From NCBI GenBank assembly GCA_964036045.1, contig OZ038383.1, positions 111,821,241 to 111,885,240 on the forward strand: a stretch of DNA of 64,000 nt, given 5' to 3'. Of the stretch, positions 10,939-25,900 are shown piece after piece (the stretch's first letter is position 1; every line of letters begins with the position of its first letter). The position numbers and the translations under genes are program-made. Under the pieces are notes generated by a model. The model did not search any database. It had not been told where the DNA came from and was given only the letters and a program-made list of their open reading frames with translations. This stretch comes from Eutreptiella sp. 'Long Island Sound 2002'. Its lineage: Eukaryota; Euglenozoa; Euglenophyceae; Eutreptiales; Eutreptiaceae.

Positions 10939-13900
10939 CTGCGGGCAGGGCATCCCGGAGCGGAGGGGGAAAGGGAGGCTGAACAAATGGGTGCGGGTGG
11001 CGTCATTTATCAGTGCAGCGACTCATGACGCAGCTGAACTCACACAAAATTCGATTGGTTTTGATGACACAGTCGCATTGCGAGCGATTTGACCGGCTTT
11101 GCTGTGAAGCAGTCAAAGTGGCATGTGTTCTCTTTGACAATACCAACAGCCTCGTTCACCCACTTTTCGTCGGTGCCGAAACCCCACGAACACGATGCCC
11201 AGAATCATTTCATGAGCGACGGTTTCAAAACGTTAAGTACGAATACGGACAAGCAGGCACCCAGTGCAGTGGGCATGTGTCTGTATCTTATTGACGGTTG
11301 TCTGTGAAGGGACGTGCCCACACGTATTTGTGACTAGTGGCACACAGAATACCGGCCGCATGTTGTGTGCCCCAGCCCCGTGCCCCCTCAGGCCGCGCAG
11401 GCACACCTGGAGAAGAGGTGGGGGGGCATCTGGTTCTCCACCACCTTCCGGGGCAGGGGGGCCAACTGGCAGAAGGCCTCAAGGAAGTGCAGGCAGTTGA
11501 TGACTTCGACTGGCACTTGGTCATAGTTCTGAACGAGGGGATGGGGCATGTCAAAGCAGCGGCACAGCGATCCCAGGCACATACATCCCTCCACAACGCC
11601 CTCAACGCCCCAACGCCCTCAATGCCCCAACGCCCTCAATGCCCCAAGGCCCTCAATGCCCCAACGCCCTCAATGCCCCAACGCCCTCAATGCCCCAACG
11701 CCCTCAATGCCCCAACGCCCTCAATGCCCCAACGCCCTCAATGCCCCAACGCCCTCAACGCCCCAACGCCCTCAATGCCCCAACGCCCTCAATGCCCCAA
11801 CGCCCTCAATGCCCCAACGCCCTCAATGCCCCAACGCCCTCAATGCCCCAACGCCCTCAATGCCCCAATGCCCTCAACGCCCCAACGCCCTCAATGCCCC
11901 AACGCCATCAATGCCCCAACGCCCTCAATGCCCCAACGCCCTCAATGCCCCAACGCCCTCAACGCCCCAACGCCCTCAATGCCCCAACGCCCTCAACGCC
12001 CCAACGCCCTCAATGCCCCAACGCCCTCAATGCCCCAACGCCCTCAATGCCACAACGCCCTCAATGCCCCAACGCCCTCAATGCCCCAACGCCCTCAATG
12101 CCCCAACGCCCTCAATGCCCCAACGCCCTCAATGCCCCAACGCCCTCAATGCCCCAACGCCCTCAATGCCCCAACGCCCTCAACGCCCCAACGCCCTCAA
12201 TGCCCCAACGCCCTCAATGCCCCAACGCCCTCAACGCCCCAACGCCCTCAATGCCCCAACGCCCTCAATGCCCCAACGCCCTCAACGCCCTCAATGCCCC
12301 AACGCCCTCAATGCCACAACGCCCTCAATGCCCCAACGCCCTCAATGCCCCAACGCCCTCAACGCCCCAACGCCCTCAACGCCCCAACGCCCTCAATGCC
12401 CCAACGCCCTCAATGCCCCAACGCCCTCAATGCCCCAACACCCTCAATGCCCCAACGCCCTCAATGCCCCAACGCCCTCAATGCCCCAACGCCCTCAACG
12501 CCCCAACGCCCTCAATGCCCCAACGCCCTCAATGCCCCAACGCCCTCAATGCCCCAACGCCCTCAATGCCCCAACGCCCTCAATGCCCCAACGCCCTCAA
12601 TGCCCCAACGCCCTCAATGCCCCAACGCCCTCAATGCCCCAACGCCCTCAATGCCCCAACGCCCTCAACGCCCCAACGCCCTCAATGCCCCAACGCCCTC
12701 AACGCCCCAACGCCCTCAATGCCCCAACGCCCTCAATGCCCCAACGCCCTCAACGCCCCAACGCCCTCAATGCCCCAACGCCCTCAATGCCCCAACGCCC
12801 TCAACGCCCCAACGCCCTCAATGCCCCAACGCCCTCAATGCCCCAACGCCCTCAATGCCCCAACGCCCTCAATGCCCCAACGCCCTCAATGCCCCAACGC
12901 CCTCAATGCCCCAACGCCCTCAATGCCCCAACGCCCTCAATGCCCCAACACCCTCAATGCCCCAACGCCCTCAATGCCCCAACGCCCTCAATGCCCCAAC
13001 GCCCTCAACGCCCCAACGCCCTCAATGCCCCAACGCCCTCAATGCCCCAACGCCCTCAACGCCCCAACGCCCTCAATGCCCCAACGCCCTCAACGCCCCA
13101 ACGCCCTCAATGCCCCAACGCCCTCAATGCCCCAACGCCCTCAACGCCCCAACGCCCTCAATGCCCCAACGCCCTCAATGCCCCAACGCCCTCAACGCCC
13201 CAACGCCCTCAATGCCCCAACGCCCTCAATGCCCCAACGCCCTCAATGCCCCAACGCCCTCAATGCCCCAACGCCCTCAATGCCCCAACGCCCTCAATGC
13301 CCCAACGCCCTCAATGCCCCAACGCCCTCAATGCCCCAACACCCTCAATGCCCCAACGCCCTCAATGCCCCAACGCCCTCAATGCCCCAACGCCCTCAAC
13401 GCCCCAACGCCCTCAATGCCCCAACGCCCTCAATGCCCCAACGCCCTCAATGCCCCAACGCCCTCAATGCCCCAACGCCCTCAATGCCCCAACGCCCTCA
13501 ATGCCCCAACGCCCTCAATGCCCCAACGCCCTCAATGCCCCAACGCCCTCAATGCCCCAACGCCCTCAATGCCCCAACGCCCTCAATGCCCCAACACCCT
13601 CAATGCCCCAACGCCCTCAACGCCCCAACGCCCTCAATGCCCCAACGCCCTCAATGCCCCAACGCCCTCAATGCCCCAACGCCCTCAATGCCCCAACGCC
13701 CTCAATGCCCCAACGCCCCAACGCCCTCAATGCCCCAACGCCCTCAATGCCCCAACGCCCTCAATGCCCCAACGCCCTCAATGCCCCAACGCCCTCAATG
13801 CCCCAACGCCCTCAACGCCCCAACGCCCTCAATGCCCCAACGCCCTCAATGCCCCAACGCCCTCAATGCCCCAACGCCCTCAATGCCCCAACGCCCTCAA

Positions 13901-16900
13901 TGCCCCAACGCCCTCAATGCCCCAACGCCCTCAATGCCCCAACGCCCTCAATGCCCCAACGCCCTCAATGCCCCAACGCCCTCAATGCCCCAACGCCCTC
14001 AATGCCCCAACGCCCTCAATGCCCCAACGCCCTCAATGCCCCAACGCCCTCAACGCCCCAACGCCCTCAATGCCCCAACGCCCTCAATGCCCCAACGCCC
14101 TCAATGCCCCAACGCCCTCAATGCCCCAACACCCTCAATGCCCCAACGCCCTCAATGCCCCAACGCCCTCAACGCCCCAACGCCCTCAATGCCCCAACGC
14201 CCTCAATGCCCCAACGCCCTCAATGCCCCAACGCCCTCAATGCCCCAACGCCCCAACGCCCTCAATGCCCCAACGCCCTCAATGCCCCAACGCCCTCAAT
14301 GCCCCAACGCCCTCAATGCCCCAACGCCCTCAATGCCCCAACGCCCTCAACGCCCCAACGCCCTCAATGCCCCAACGCCCTCAACGCCCCAACGCCCTCA
14401 ATGCCCCAACGCCCTCAATGCCCCAACGCCCTCAACGCCCCAACGCCCTCAATGCCCCAACGCCCTCAATGCCCCAACGCCCTCAATGCCCCAACGCCCT
14501 CAATGCCCCAACGCCCTCAATGCCCCAACGCCCTCAATGCCCCAACGCCCTCAATGCCCCAAGGCCCTCAATGCCCCAACGCCCTCAATGCCCCAACGCC
14601 CTCAACGCCCCAACGCCCCCAATGCCCCAACGCCCTCAATGCCCCAACGCCCTCAATGCCCCAACGCCCTCAATGCCCCAACGCCCTCAATGCCACAACG
14701 CCCTCAATGCCCCAACGCCCTCAATGCCACAACGCCCTCAATGCCCCAACGCCCTCAACGCCCCAACGCCCTCAATGCCCCAACGCCCTCAATGCCCCAA
14801 CGCCCTCAATGCCCCAACGCCCTCAATGCCCCAACGCCCTCAATGCCCCAACGCCCTCAATGCCCCAACGCCCTCAATGCCCCAACACCCTCAATGCCCC
14901 AACGCCCTCAATGCCCCAACGCCCTCAACGCCCCAACGCCCTCAACGCCCCAACGCCCTCAATGCCCCAACGCCCTCAATGCCCCAACGCCCTCAATGCC
15001 CCAACGCCCTCAATGCCCCAACGCCCTCAATGCCCCAACGCCCTCAATGCCCCAACGCCCTCAATGCCCCAACGCCCTCAATGCCCCAACGCCCTCAACG
15101 CCCCAACGCCCTCAACGCCCCAACGCCCTCAATGCCCCAACGCCCTCAATGCCCCAACGCCCTCAATGCCCCAACGCCCTCAATGCCCCAACGCCCTCAA
15201 TGCCCCAACGCCCTCAATGCCCCAACGCCCTCAATGCCCCAACGCCCTCAATGCCCCAACGCCCTCAATGCCCCAACGCCCTCAATGCCCCAACGCCCTC
15301 AATGCCCCAACGCCCTCAATGCCCCAACGCCCTCAACGCCCCAACGCCCTCAATGCCCCAACGCCCTCAATGCCCCAACGCCCTCAATGCCCCAACGCCC
15401 TCAATGCCCCAACACCCTCAATGCCCCAACGCCCTCAATGCCCCAACGCCCTCAACGCCCCAACGCCCTCAATGCCCCAACGCCCTCAATGCCCCAACGC
15501 CCTCAATGCCCCAACGCCCTCAATGCCCCAACGCCCTCAATGCCCCAACGCCCTCAATGCCCCAACGCCCTCAATGCCCCAACGCCCTCAATGCCCCAAC
15601 GCCCTCAATGCCCCAACGCCCTCAACGCCCCAACGCCCTCAATGCCCCAACGCCCTCAACGCCCCAACGCCCTCAATGCCCCAACGCCCTCAATGCCCCA
15701 ACGCCCTCAACGCCCCAACGCCCTCAATGCCCCAACGCCCTCAATGCCCCAACGCCCTCAATGCCCCAACGCCCTCAATGCCCCAACGCCCTCAATGCCC
15801 CAACGCCCTCAATGCCCCAACGCCCTCAATGCCCCAACGCCCTCAATGCCCCAACGCCCTCAATGCCCCAACGCCCTCAATGCCCCAACGCCCTCAACGC
15901 CCCAACGCCCTCAATGCCCCAACGCCCTCAATGCCCCAACGCCCTCAACGCCCCAACGCCCTCAATGCCCCAACGCCCTCAACGCCCCAACGCCCTCAAT
16001 GCCCCAACGCCCTCAATGCCCCAACGCCCTCAATGCCCCAACGCCCTCAATGCCCCAACACCCTCAATGCCCCAACGCCCTCAACGCCCCAACGCCCTCA
16101 ATGCCCCAACGCCCTCAATGCCCCAACGCCCTCAATGCCCCAACGCCCTCAATGCCCCAACGCCCTCAATGCCCCAACGCCCTCAATGCCCCAACGCCCT
16201 CAATGCCCCAACGCCCTCAATGCCCCAACGCCCTCAATGCCCCAACGCCCTCAATGCCCCAACGCCCTCAACGCCCCAACGCCCTCAATGCCCCAACGCC
16301 CTCAACGCCCCAACGCCCTCAATGCCCCAACGCCCTCAATGCCCCAACGCCCTCAACGCCCCAACGCCCTCAATGCCCCAACGCCCTCAATGCCCCAACG
16401 CCCTCAATGCCCCAACGCCCTCAATGCCCCAACGCCCTCAATGCCCCAACGCCCTCAATGCCCCAACGCCCTCAATGCCCCAACGCCCTCAATGCCCCAA
16501 CGCCCTCAATGCCCCAACGCCCTCAATGCCCCAACGCCCTCAATGCCCCAACGCCCTCAACGCCCCAACGCCCTCAATGCCCCAACGCCCTCAACGCCCC
16601 AACGCCCTCAATGCCCCAACGCCCTCAACGCCCCAACGCCCTCAATGCCCCAACGCCCTCAATGCCCCAACGCCCTCAATGCCCCAACGCCCTCAACGCC
16701 CCAACGCCCTCAACGCCCCAACGCCCTCAATGCCCCAAGGCCCTCAATGCCCCAACGCCCTCAATGCCCCAACGCCCCAACGCCCTCAATGCCCCAACGC
16801 CCTCAACGCCCCAACGCCCTCAATGCCCCAACGCCCTCAATGCCCCAACGCCCTCAACGCCCCAACGCCCTCAATGCCCCGACGCCCTCAACGCCCCAAC

Positions 16901-19900
16901 GCCCTCAATGCCCCAACACCCTCAATGCCCCAACGCCCTCAATGCCCCAACGCCCTCAACGCCCCAACGCCCTCAATGCCACAACGCCCTCAATGCCCCA
17001 ACGCCCTCAATGCCCCAACGCCCTCAATGCCCCAACGCCCTCAACGCCCTCAACGCCCCAACGCCCTCAATGCCCCAACGCCCCAACGCCCTCAACGCCC
17101 CAACGCCCTCAATGCCCCAACGCCCTCAACGCCCTCAATGCCCCAACGCCCTCAATGCCCCAACGCCCTCAACGCCCTCAATGCCCCAACGCCCTCAATG
17201 CCCCAACGCCCTCAATGCCCCAACGCCCTCAATGCCCCAACGCCCTCAATGCCCCAACGCCCTCAATGCCCCAACGCCCTCAATGCCCCAACGCCCTCAA
17301 TGCCCCAACGCCCTCAATGCCCCAACGCCCTCAATGCCCCAACGCCCTCAATGCCCCAACGCCCTCAATGCCCCAACGCCCTCAATGCCCCAACGCCCTC
17401 AATGCCCCAACGCCCTCAATGCCCCAACGCCCTCAATGCCCCAACGCCCCAACGCCCTCAACGCCCCAACGCCCTCAATGCCCCAACGCCCTCAACGCCC
17501 TCAATGCCCCAACGCCCTCAATGCCCCAACGCCCTCAACGCCCTCAATGCCCCAACGCCCTCAATGCCCCAACGCCCTCAATGCCCTCAATGCCCCAACG
17601 CCCTCAACGCCCCAACGCCCTCAATGCCCCAACGCCCTCAACGCCCCAACGCCCTCAATGCCCCAACGCCCTCAATGCCCCAACGCCCTCAACGCCCCAA
17701 CGCCCTCAATGCCCCAACGCCCTCAATGCCCCAACGCCCTCAATGCCCCAACGCCCTCAATGCCCCAACGCCCTCAATGCCCCAACGCCCTCAATGCCCC
17801 AACGCCCTCAATGCCCCAACGCCCTCAATGCCCCAACGCCCTCAATGCCCCAACGCCCTCAATGCCCCAACGCCCTCAATGCCCCAAGGCCCTCAATGCC
17901 CCAAGGCCCTCAATGCCCCAACGCCCTCAACGCCCTCAACGCCCCAACCCCCTCAGCGCCCCAACGCCCTCAATGCCCCAACGCCCTCAATGCCCCAACG
18001 CCCTCAATGCCCCAACGCCCTCAACGCCCCAACGCCCTCAATGCCCCAACGCCCTCAATGCCCCAACGCCCTCAATGCCCCAACGCCCTCAATGCCCCAA
18101 CGCCCTCAATGCCCCAACGCCCTCAATGCCCCAACGCCCTCAATGCCCCAACGCCCTCAATGCCCCAACGCCCTCAACGCCCCAAGGCCCTCAATGCCAC
18201 AACGCCCTCAATGCCACAACGCCCTCAATGCCCCAACGCCCTCAATGCCCCAACGCCCTCAATGCCCCAAGGCCCTCAATGCCCCAAGGCCCTCAATGCC
18301 CCAACGCCCTCAATGCCACAACGCCCTCAATGCCCCAACGCCCTCAATGCCCCAACGCCCTCAATGCCCCAACGCCCTCAATGCCCCAACGCCCTCAATG
18401 CCCTCAACGCCCCAACGCCCTCAATGCCACAACGCCCTCAATGCCCCAACGCCCTCAATGCCCCAACGCCCTCAATGCCACAACGCCCTCAATGCCCCAA
18501 CGCCCTCAATGCCCCAACGCCCTCAATGCCCCAACGCCCTCAATGCCCCAACGCCCTCAATGCCCCAACGCCCTCAATGCCCCAACGCCCTCAATGCCAC
18601 AACGCCCTCAATGCCCCAACGCCCTCAATGCCCCAACGCCCTCAACGCCCCAACGCCCTCAATGCCACAACGCCCTCAATGCCCCAACGCCCTCAATGCC
18701 CCAACGCCCTCAACGCCCCAACGCCCTCAATGCCCCAACGCCCTCAATGCCCCAACGCCCTCAATGCCCCAACGCCCTCAATGCCCCAACGCCCTCAATG
18801 CCCCAACGCCCTCAATGCCCCAAAGCCCTCAATGCCCCAAGGCCCTCAACGCCCCAACGCCCTCAATGCCCCAACGCCCTCAATGCCCCAACGCCCTCAA
18901 TGCCCCAACGCCCTCAATGCCCCAACGCCCTCAATGCCCCAACGCCCTCAATGCCCCAACGCCCTCAATGCCCCAACGCCCTCAATGCCCCAACGCCCTC
19001 AATGCCCCAACGCCCTCAACGCCCCAACGCCCTCAACGCCCCAACACCCTCAACGCCCCAACGCCCTCAATGCCCCAACGCCCTCAATGCCCCAACGCCC
19101 TCAATGCCCCAAGGCCCTCAACGCCCCAACGCTCTCAACGCCCCAACGCCCTCAACGCCCCAACGCCCTCAATGCCCCAACGCCCTCAATGCCCCAACGC
19201 CCTCAATGCCCCAACGCCCTCAATGCCCCAACGCCCTCAATGCCCCAACGCCCTCAACGCCCCAACGCCCTCAATGCCCCAACGCCCTCAATGCCCCAAC
19301 GCCCTCAATGCCCCAACGCCCTCAATGCCCCAACGCCCTCAATGCCCCAACGCCCTCAATGCCCCAACGCCCTCAATGCCCCAAGGCCCTCAACGCCCCA
19401 AGGCCCTCAATGCCCCAACGCCCTCAATGCCACAACGCCCTCAATGCCCCAACGCCCTCAATGCCCCAACGCCCTCAATGCCCCAACGCCCTCAATGCCC
19501 CAACGCCCTCAATGCCCCAACGCCCTCAATGCCCCAACGCCCTCAATGCCCCAACGCCCTCAACGCCCTCAATGCCCCAACGCCCTCAATGCCCCAAGGC
19601 CCTCAACGCCCCAAGGCCCTCAATGCCCCAACGCCCTCAATGCCCCAACGCCCTCAATGCCCCAACGCCCTCAATGCCCCAACGCCCTCAATACCCCAAC
19701 GCCCTCAATGCCCCAACGCCCTCAATGCCCCAACGCCCTCAATGCCCCAACGCCCTCAATGCCCCAACGCCCTCAACGCCCTCAATGCCCCAACGCCCTC
19801 AATGCCCCAATGCCCTCAATGCCCCAACGCCCTCAATGCCCCAACGCCCTCAATACCCCAACGCCCTCAATGCCCCAACGCCCTCAATGCCCCAACGCCC

Positions 19901-22900
19901 TCAATGCCCCAACGCCCTCAACGCCCCAACGCCCTCAATGCCCCAACGCCCTCAATGCCCCAACGCCCTCAATGCCCCAACGCCCTCAATGCCCCAACGC
20001 CCTCAATGCCCCAACGCCCTCAATGCCCCAACGCCCTCAATGCCCCAACGACCTCAATGCCCCAACGCCCTCAACGCCCCAACGCCCTCAATGCCCCAAC
20101 GCCCTCAATGCCCCAACGCCCTCAATGCCCCAACGCCCTCAACGCCCCAACGCCCTCAATGCCCCAACGCCCTCAATGCCCCAACGCCCTCAATGCCCCA
20201 ACGCCCTCAATGCCCCAACGCCCTCAATGCCCCAACGCCCTCAACGCCCCAACGCCCTCAATGCCCCAACGCCCTCAACGCCCCAACGCCCTCAACGCCC
20301 CAACGCCCTCAACGCCCCAACGCCCTCAACGCCCCAACGCCCTCAATGCCCCAACGCCCTCAATGCCCCAACGCCCTCAATGCCCCAACGCCCTCAATGG
20401 CCCAACGCCCTCAATGCCCCAACGCCCTCAATGCCCCAACGCCCTCAATGCCCCAACGCCCTCAATGCCCCAACGCCCTCAATGCCCCAACGCCCTCAAT
20501 GCCCCAACGCCCTCAATGCCCCAACGCCCTCAATGCCCCAACGCCCTCAATGCCCCAACGCCCTCAATGCCCCAACGCCCTCAACGCCCCAACGCCCTCA
20601 ACGCCCCAACGCCCTCAATGCCCCAACGCCCTCAATGCCCCAACGCCCTCAATGCCCCAACGCCCTCAATGCCCCAACACCCTCAATGCCCCAACGCCCT
20701 CAATGCCACAACGCCCTCAACGCCCCAACGCCCTCAACGCCCCAACGCCCTCAATGCCACAACGCCCTCAATGCCCCAACGCCCTCAACGCCCCAACGCC
20801 CTCAATGCCCCAACGCCCTCAATGCCCCAACGCCCTCAATGCCCCAACGCCCTCAATGCCCCAACGCCCTCAATGCCCCAACGCCCTCAATGCCCCAACG
20901 CCCTCAATGCCCCAACGCCCTCCATGCCCCAACGCCCTCAATGCCCCAACGCCCTCAATGCCCCAACGCCCTCAATGCCCCAACGCCCTCAATGCCCCAA
21001 CGCCCTCAATGCCCCAACGCCCTCAATGCCCCAACGCCCTCAATGCCCCAAGGCCCTCAATGCCCCAAGGCCCTCAATGCCCCAAGGCCCTCAATGCCCC
21101 AACGCCCTCAATGCCCCAAGGCACTCAACGCCCCAAGGCCCTCAACGCCCCAAGGCCCTCAATGCCCCAACGCCCTCAATGCCCCAACGCCCTCAATGCC
21201 CCAACGCCCTCAATGCCCCAACGCCCTCAATGCCCCAACGCCCTCAATGCCCCAACGCCCTCAATGCCCCAACGCCCTCAATGCCCCAAGGCCCTCAACG
21301 CCCCAACGCCCTCAATGCCACAACGCCCTCAATGCCCCAACGCCCTCAACGCCCCAACGCCCTCAATGCCACAACGCCCTCAATGCCACAACGTCCTCAA
21401 TGCCCCAACGCCCTCAATGCCCCAACGCCCTCAATGCCCCAATGCCCTCAATGCCCCAACGCCCTCAACGCCCCAACGCCCTCAATGCCCCAACGCCCTC
21501 AATGCCCCAACGCCCTCAATGCCCCAAGGCCCTCAATGCCCCAAGGCCCTCAACGCCCCAAGGCCCTCAACGCCCCAAGGCCCTCAATGCCCCAACGCCC
21601 TCAATGCCCCAACGCCCTCAATGCCCCAACGCCCTCAATGCCCCAACGCCCTCAACGCCCCAACGCCCTCAATGCCCCAACGCCCTCAATGCCCCAACGC
21701 CCACAATGCCCCAACGCCCTCAATGCCCCAACGCCCTCAATGCCCCAACGCCCTCAATGCCCCAACGCCCTCAACGCCCCAACGCCCTCAATGCCCCAAC
21801 GCCCTCAATGCCCCAACGCCCTCAATGCCCCAACGCCCTCAATGCCCCAACGCCCTCAATGCCCCAACGCCCTCAATGCCCCAACGCCCTCAATGCCCCA
21901 ACGCCCTCAATGCCCCAAGGCCCTCAACGCCCCAAGGCCCTCAATGCCCCAACGCCCTCCATGCCCCAACGCCCTCAACGCCCCAACGCCCTCAATGCCC
22001 CAACGCCCTCAATGCCCCAACGCCCTCAATGCCCCAACGCCCTCAATGCCCCAACGCCCTCAATGCCCCAACGCCCTCAATGCCCCAACGCCCTCAATGC
22101 CCCAACGCCCTCAATGCCCCAACGCCCTCAATGCCCCAAGGCCCTCAATGCCCCAAGGCCCTCAATGCCCCAACGCCCTCAATGCCCCAACGCCCTCAAT
22201 GCCCCAAGGCCCTCAACGCCCCAAGGCCCTCAATGCCCCAACGCCCTCAATGCCCCAACGCCCTCAATGCCACAACGCCCTCAATGCCACAACGTCCTCA
22301 ATGCCCCAACGCCCTCAATGCCCCAACGCCCTCAATGCCCCAACGCCCGCAATGCCCCAACGCCCTCAACACCCCAACGCCCTCAATGCCCCAACGCCCT
22401 CAATGCCCCAACGCCCTCAATGCCCCAAGGCCCTCAATGCCCCAAGGCCCTCAACGCCCCAAGGCCCTCAACGCCCCAAGGCCCTCAATGCCCCAACGCC
22501 CTCAATGCCCCAACGCCCTCAATGCCCCAACGCCCTCCATGCCCCAACGCCCTCAATGCCCCAACGCCCTCAACGCCCCAACGCCCTCAATGCCCCAACG
22601 CCCTCAATGCCCCAACGCCCACAATGCCCCAACGCCCTCAATGCCCCAACGCCCTCAATGCCCCAACGCCCTCAATGCCCCAACGCCCTCAACGCCCCAA
22701 CGCCCTCAATGCCCCAACGCCCTCAATGCCCCAACGCCCTCAATGCCCCAACGCCCTCAATGCCCCACCGCCCTCAATGCCCCAACGCCCTCAATGCCCC
22801 AACGCCCTCAATGCCCCAACGCCCTCAATGCCCCAAGGCCCTCAACGCCCCAAGGCCCTCAATGCCCCAACGCCCTCCATGCCCCAACGCCCTCAACGCC

Positions 22901-25900
22901 CCAACGCCCTCAATGCCCCAACGCCCTCAATGCCCCAACGCCCTCAATGCCCCAACGCCCTCAATGCCCCAACGCCCTCAATGCCCCAACGCCCTCAATG
23001 CCCCAACGCCCTCAATGCCCCAACGCCCTCAATGCCCCAACGCCCTCAATGCCCCAAGGCCCTCAATGCCCCAACGCCCTCAATGCCCCAACGCCCTCAA
23101 TGCCCCAACGCCCTCAATGCCCCAAGGCCCTCAACGCCCCAAGGCCCTCAATGCCCCAACGCCCTCAATGCCCCAACGCCCTCAATGCCCCAACGCCCTC
23201 AACGCCCCAACGCCCTCAATGCCCCAAGGCCCTCAACGCCCCAACGTCCTCAATGCCCCAACGCCCTCAATGCCCCAACGCCCTCAATGCCCCAACGCCC
23301 TCAATGCCCCAACGCCCTCAATGCCCCAACGCCCTCAATGCCCCAACGCCCTCAATGCCCCAAGGCCCTCAACGCCCCAATGCCCTCAATGCCCCAACGC
23401 CCTCAATGCCACAACGCCCTCAATGCCCCAACGCCGTCAATGCCCCAACGCCCTCAATGCCCCAACGCCCTCAATGCCCCAAGGCCCTCAATGCCCCAAG
23501 GCCCTCAATGCCCCAACACCCTCAATGCCCCAACGCCCTCAATGCCCCAACGCCCTCAATGCCCCAACGCCCTCAATGCCCCAACGCCCTCAATGCCCCA
23601 ACGCCCTCAATGCCCCAACGCCCTCAATGCCCCAACGCCCTCAATGCCCCAACGCCCTCAATGCCCCAACGCCCTCAATGCCCCAAGGCCCTCAACGCCC
23701 CAAGGCCCTCAATGCCCCAACGCCCTCAATGCCCCAAGGCCCTCAACGCCCCAACGCCCTCAATGCCCCAACGCCCTCAATGCCACAACGCCCTCAATGC
23801 CCCAACGCCCTCGATGCCACAACGCCCTCAATGCCCCAACGCCCTCAATGCCCCAACGCCCTCAATGCCCCAACGCCCTCAATGCCCCAACGCCCTCAAT
23901 GCCCCAACGCCCTCAATGCCCCAACGCCCTCAATGCCCCAAGGCCCTCAACGCCCCAACGCCCTCAATGCCCCAACGCCCTCAATGCCCCAACTTCCCCA
24001 ACGCCCCAACGCCCTCAACGCCCCAACGCCCTCAATGCCCCAACGCCCTCAATGCCACAACGCCCTCAATGCCCCAACGCCCTCAATGCCCCAACGCCCT
24101 CAATGCCACAACGCCCTCAATGCCCCAACGCCCTCAATGCCCCAACGCCCTCAATGCCCCAACGCCCTCAATGCCCCAAGGCCCTCAATGCCCCAACGCC
24201 CTCAATGCCCCAACGCCCTCAATGCCCCAACGCCCTCAATGCCCCAACGCCCTCAATGCCCCAACGCCCTCAATGCCCCAACGCCCTCAATGCCCCAACG
24301 CCCTCAATGCCCCAACGCCCTCAATGCCCCAACGCCCTCAATGCCCCAACGCCCACAATGCCCCAACGCCCTCAATGCCGCAACGCCCTCAATGCCCCAA
24401 CGCCCTCAATGCCCCAACGCCCTCAATGCCACAACGCCCTCAACGCCCCAACGCCCTCAATGCCACAACGCCCTCAATGCCCCAACGCCCTCAATGCCCC
24501 AACGCCCTCAATGCCCCAACGCCCTCAATGCCCCAACGCCCTCAATGCCACAACGCCCTCAATGCCCCAACGCCCTCAATGCCCCAACGCCCTCAATGCC
24601 ACAACGCCCTCCATGCCCCAACGCCCTCAATGCCCCAAGGCCCTCAATGCCCCAACGCCCTCAATGCCCCAACGCCCTCAATGCCACAACGCCCTCAATG
24701 CCCCAACGCCCTCAATGCCCCAACGCCCTCAATGCCCCAACGCCCACAATGCCCCAACGCCCTCAATGCCGCAACGCCCTCAATGCCGCAACGCCCTCAA
24801 TGCCCCAACGCCCTCAATGCCACAACGCCCTCAACGCCCCAACGCCCTCAATGCCCCAACGCCCTCAATGCCCCAACGCCCTCAATGCCCCAACGCCCTC
24901 AATGCCCCAACGCCCTCAATGCCCCAACGCCCTCAATGCCACAACGCCCTCAATGCCCCAACGCCCTCAATGCCCCAACGCCCTCAATGCCCCAACGCCC
25001 TCAATGCCCCAACGCCCTCAATGCCCCAACGCCCTCAATGCCCCAACGCCCTCAATGCCCCAAGGCCCTCAATGCCCCAACGCCCTCAATGCCCCAACGC
25101 CCTCAATGCCCCAACGCCCTCAATGCCACAACGCCCTCAATGCCCCAACGCCCTCAATGCCCCAAGGCCCTCAATGCCCCAACGCCCTCAATGCCCCAAC
25201 GCCCTCAATGCCCCAAGGCCCTCAATGCCCCAACGCCCTCAATGCCCCAACGCCCTCAATGCCCCAACGCCCTCAATGCCCCAACGCCCTCAATGCCCCA
25301 ACGCCCTCAATGCCACAACGCCCTCAACGCCCCAACGCCCTCAATGCCACAACGCCCTCAATGCCCCAACGCCCTCAATGCCCCAACGCCCTCAATGCCA
25401 CAACGCCCTCAATGCCCCAACGCCCTCAATGCCCCAACGCCCTCAATGCCCCAACGCCCTCAATGCCCCAACGCCCTCAATGCCACAACGCCCTCAATGC
25501 CCCAACGCCCTCAATGCCCCAACGCCCTCAATGCCACAACGCCCTCAATGCCCCAACGCCCTCAATGCCCCAAGGCCCTCAATGCCCCAACGCCCTCAAT
25601 GCCCGAAAGCCCTCAATGCCACAACGCCCTCAATGCCCCAACGCCCTCAATGCCCCAACGCCCTCAATGCCCCAACGCCCACAATGCCCCAACGCCCTCA
25701 ATGCCGCAACGCCCTCAATGCCGCAACGCCCTCAATGCCCCAACGCCCTCAATGCCACAACGCCCTCAACGCCCCAACGCCCTCAATGCCCCAACGCCCT
25801 CAATGCCCCAACGCCCTCAATGCCCCAACGCCCTCAATGCCCCAACGCCCTCAATGCCCCAACGCCCTCAATGCCACAACGCCCTCAATGCCCCAACGCC

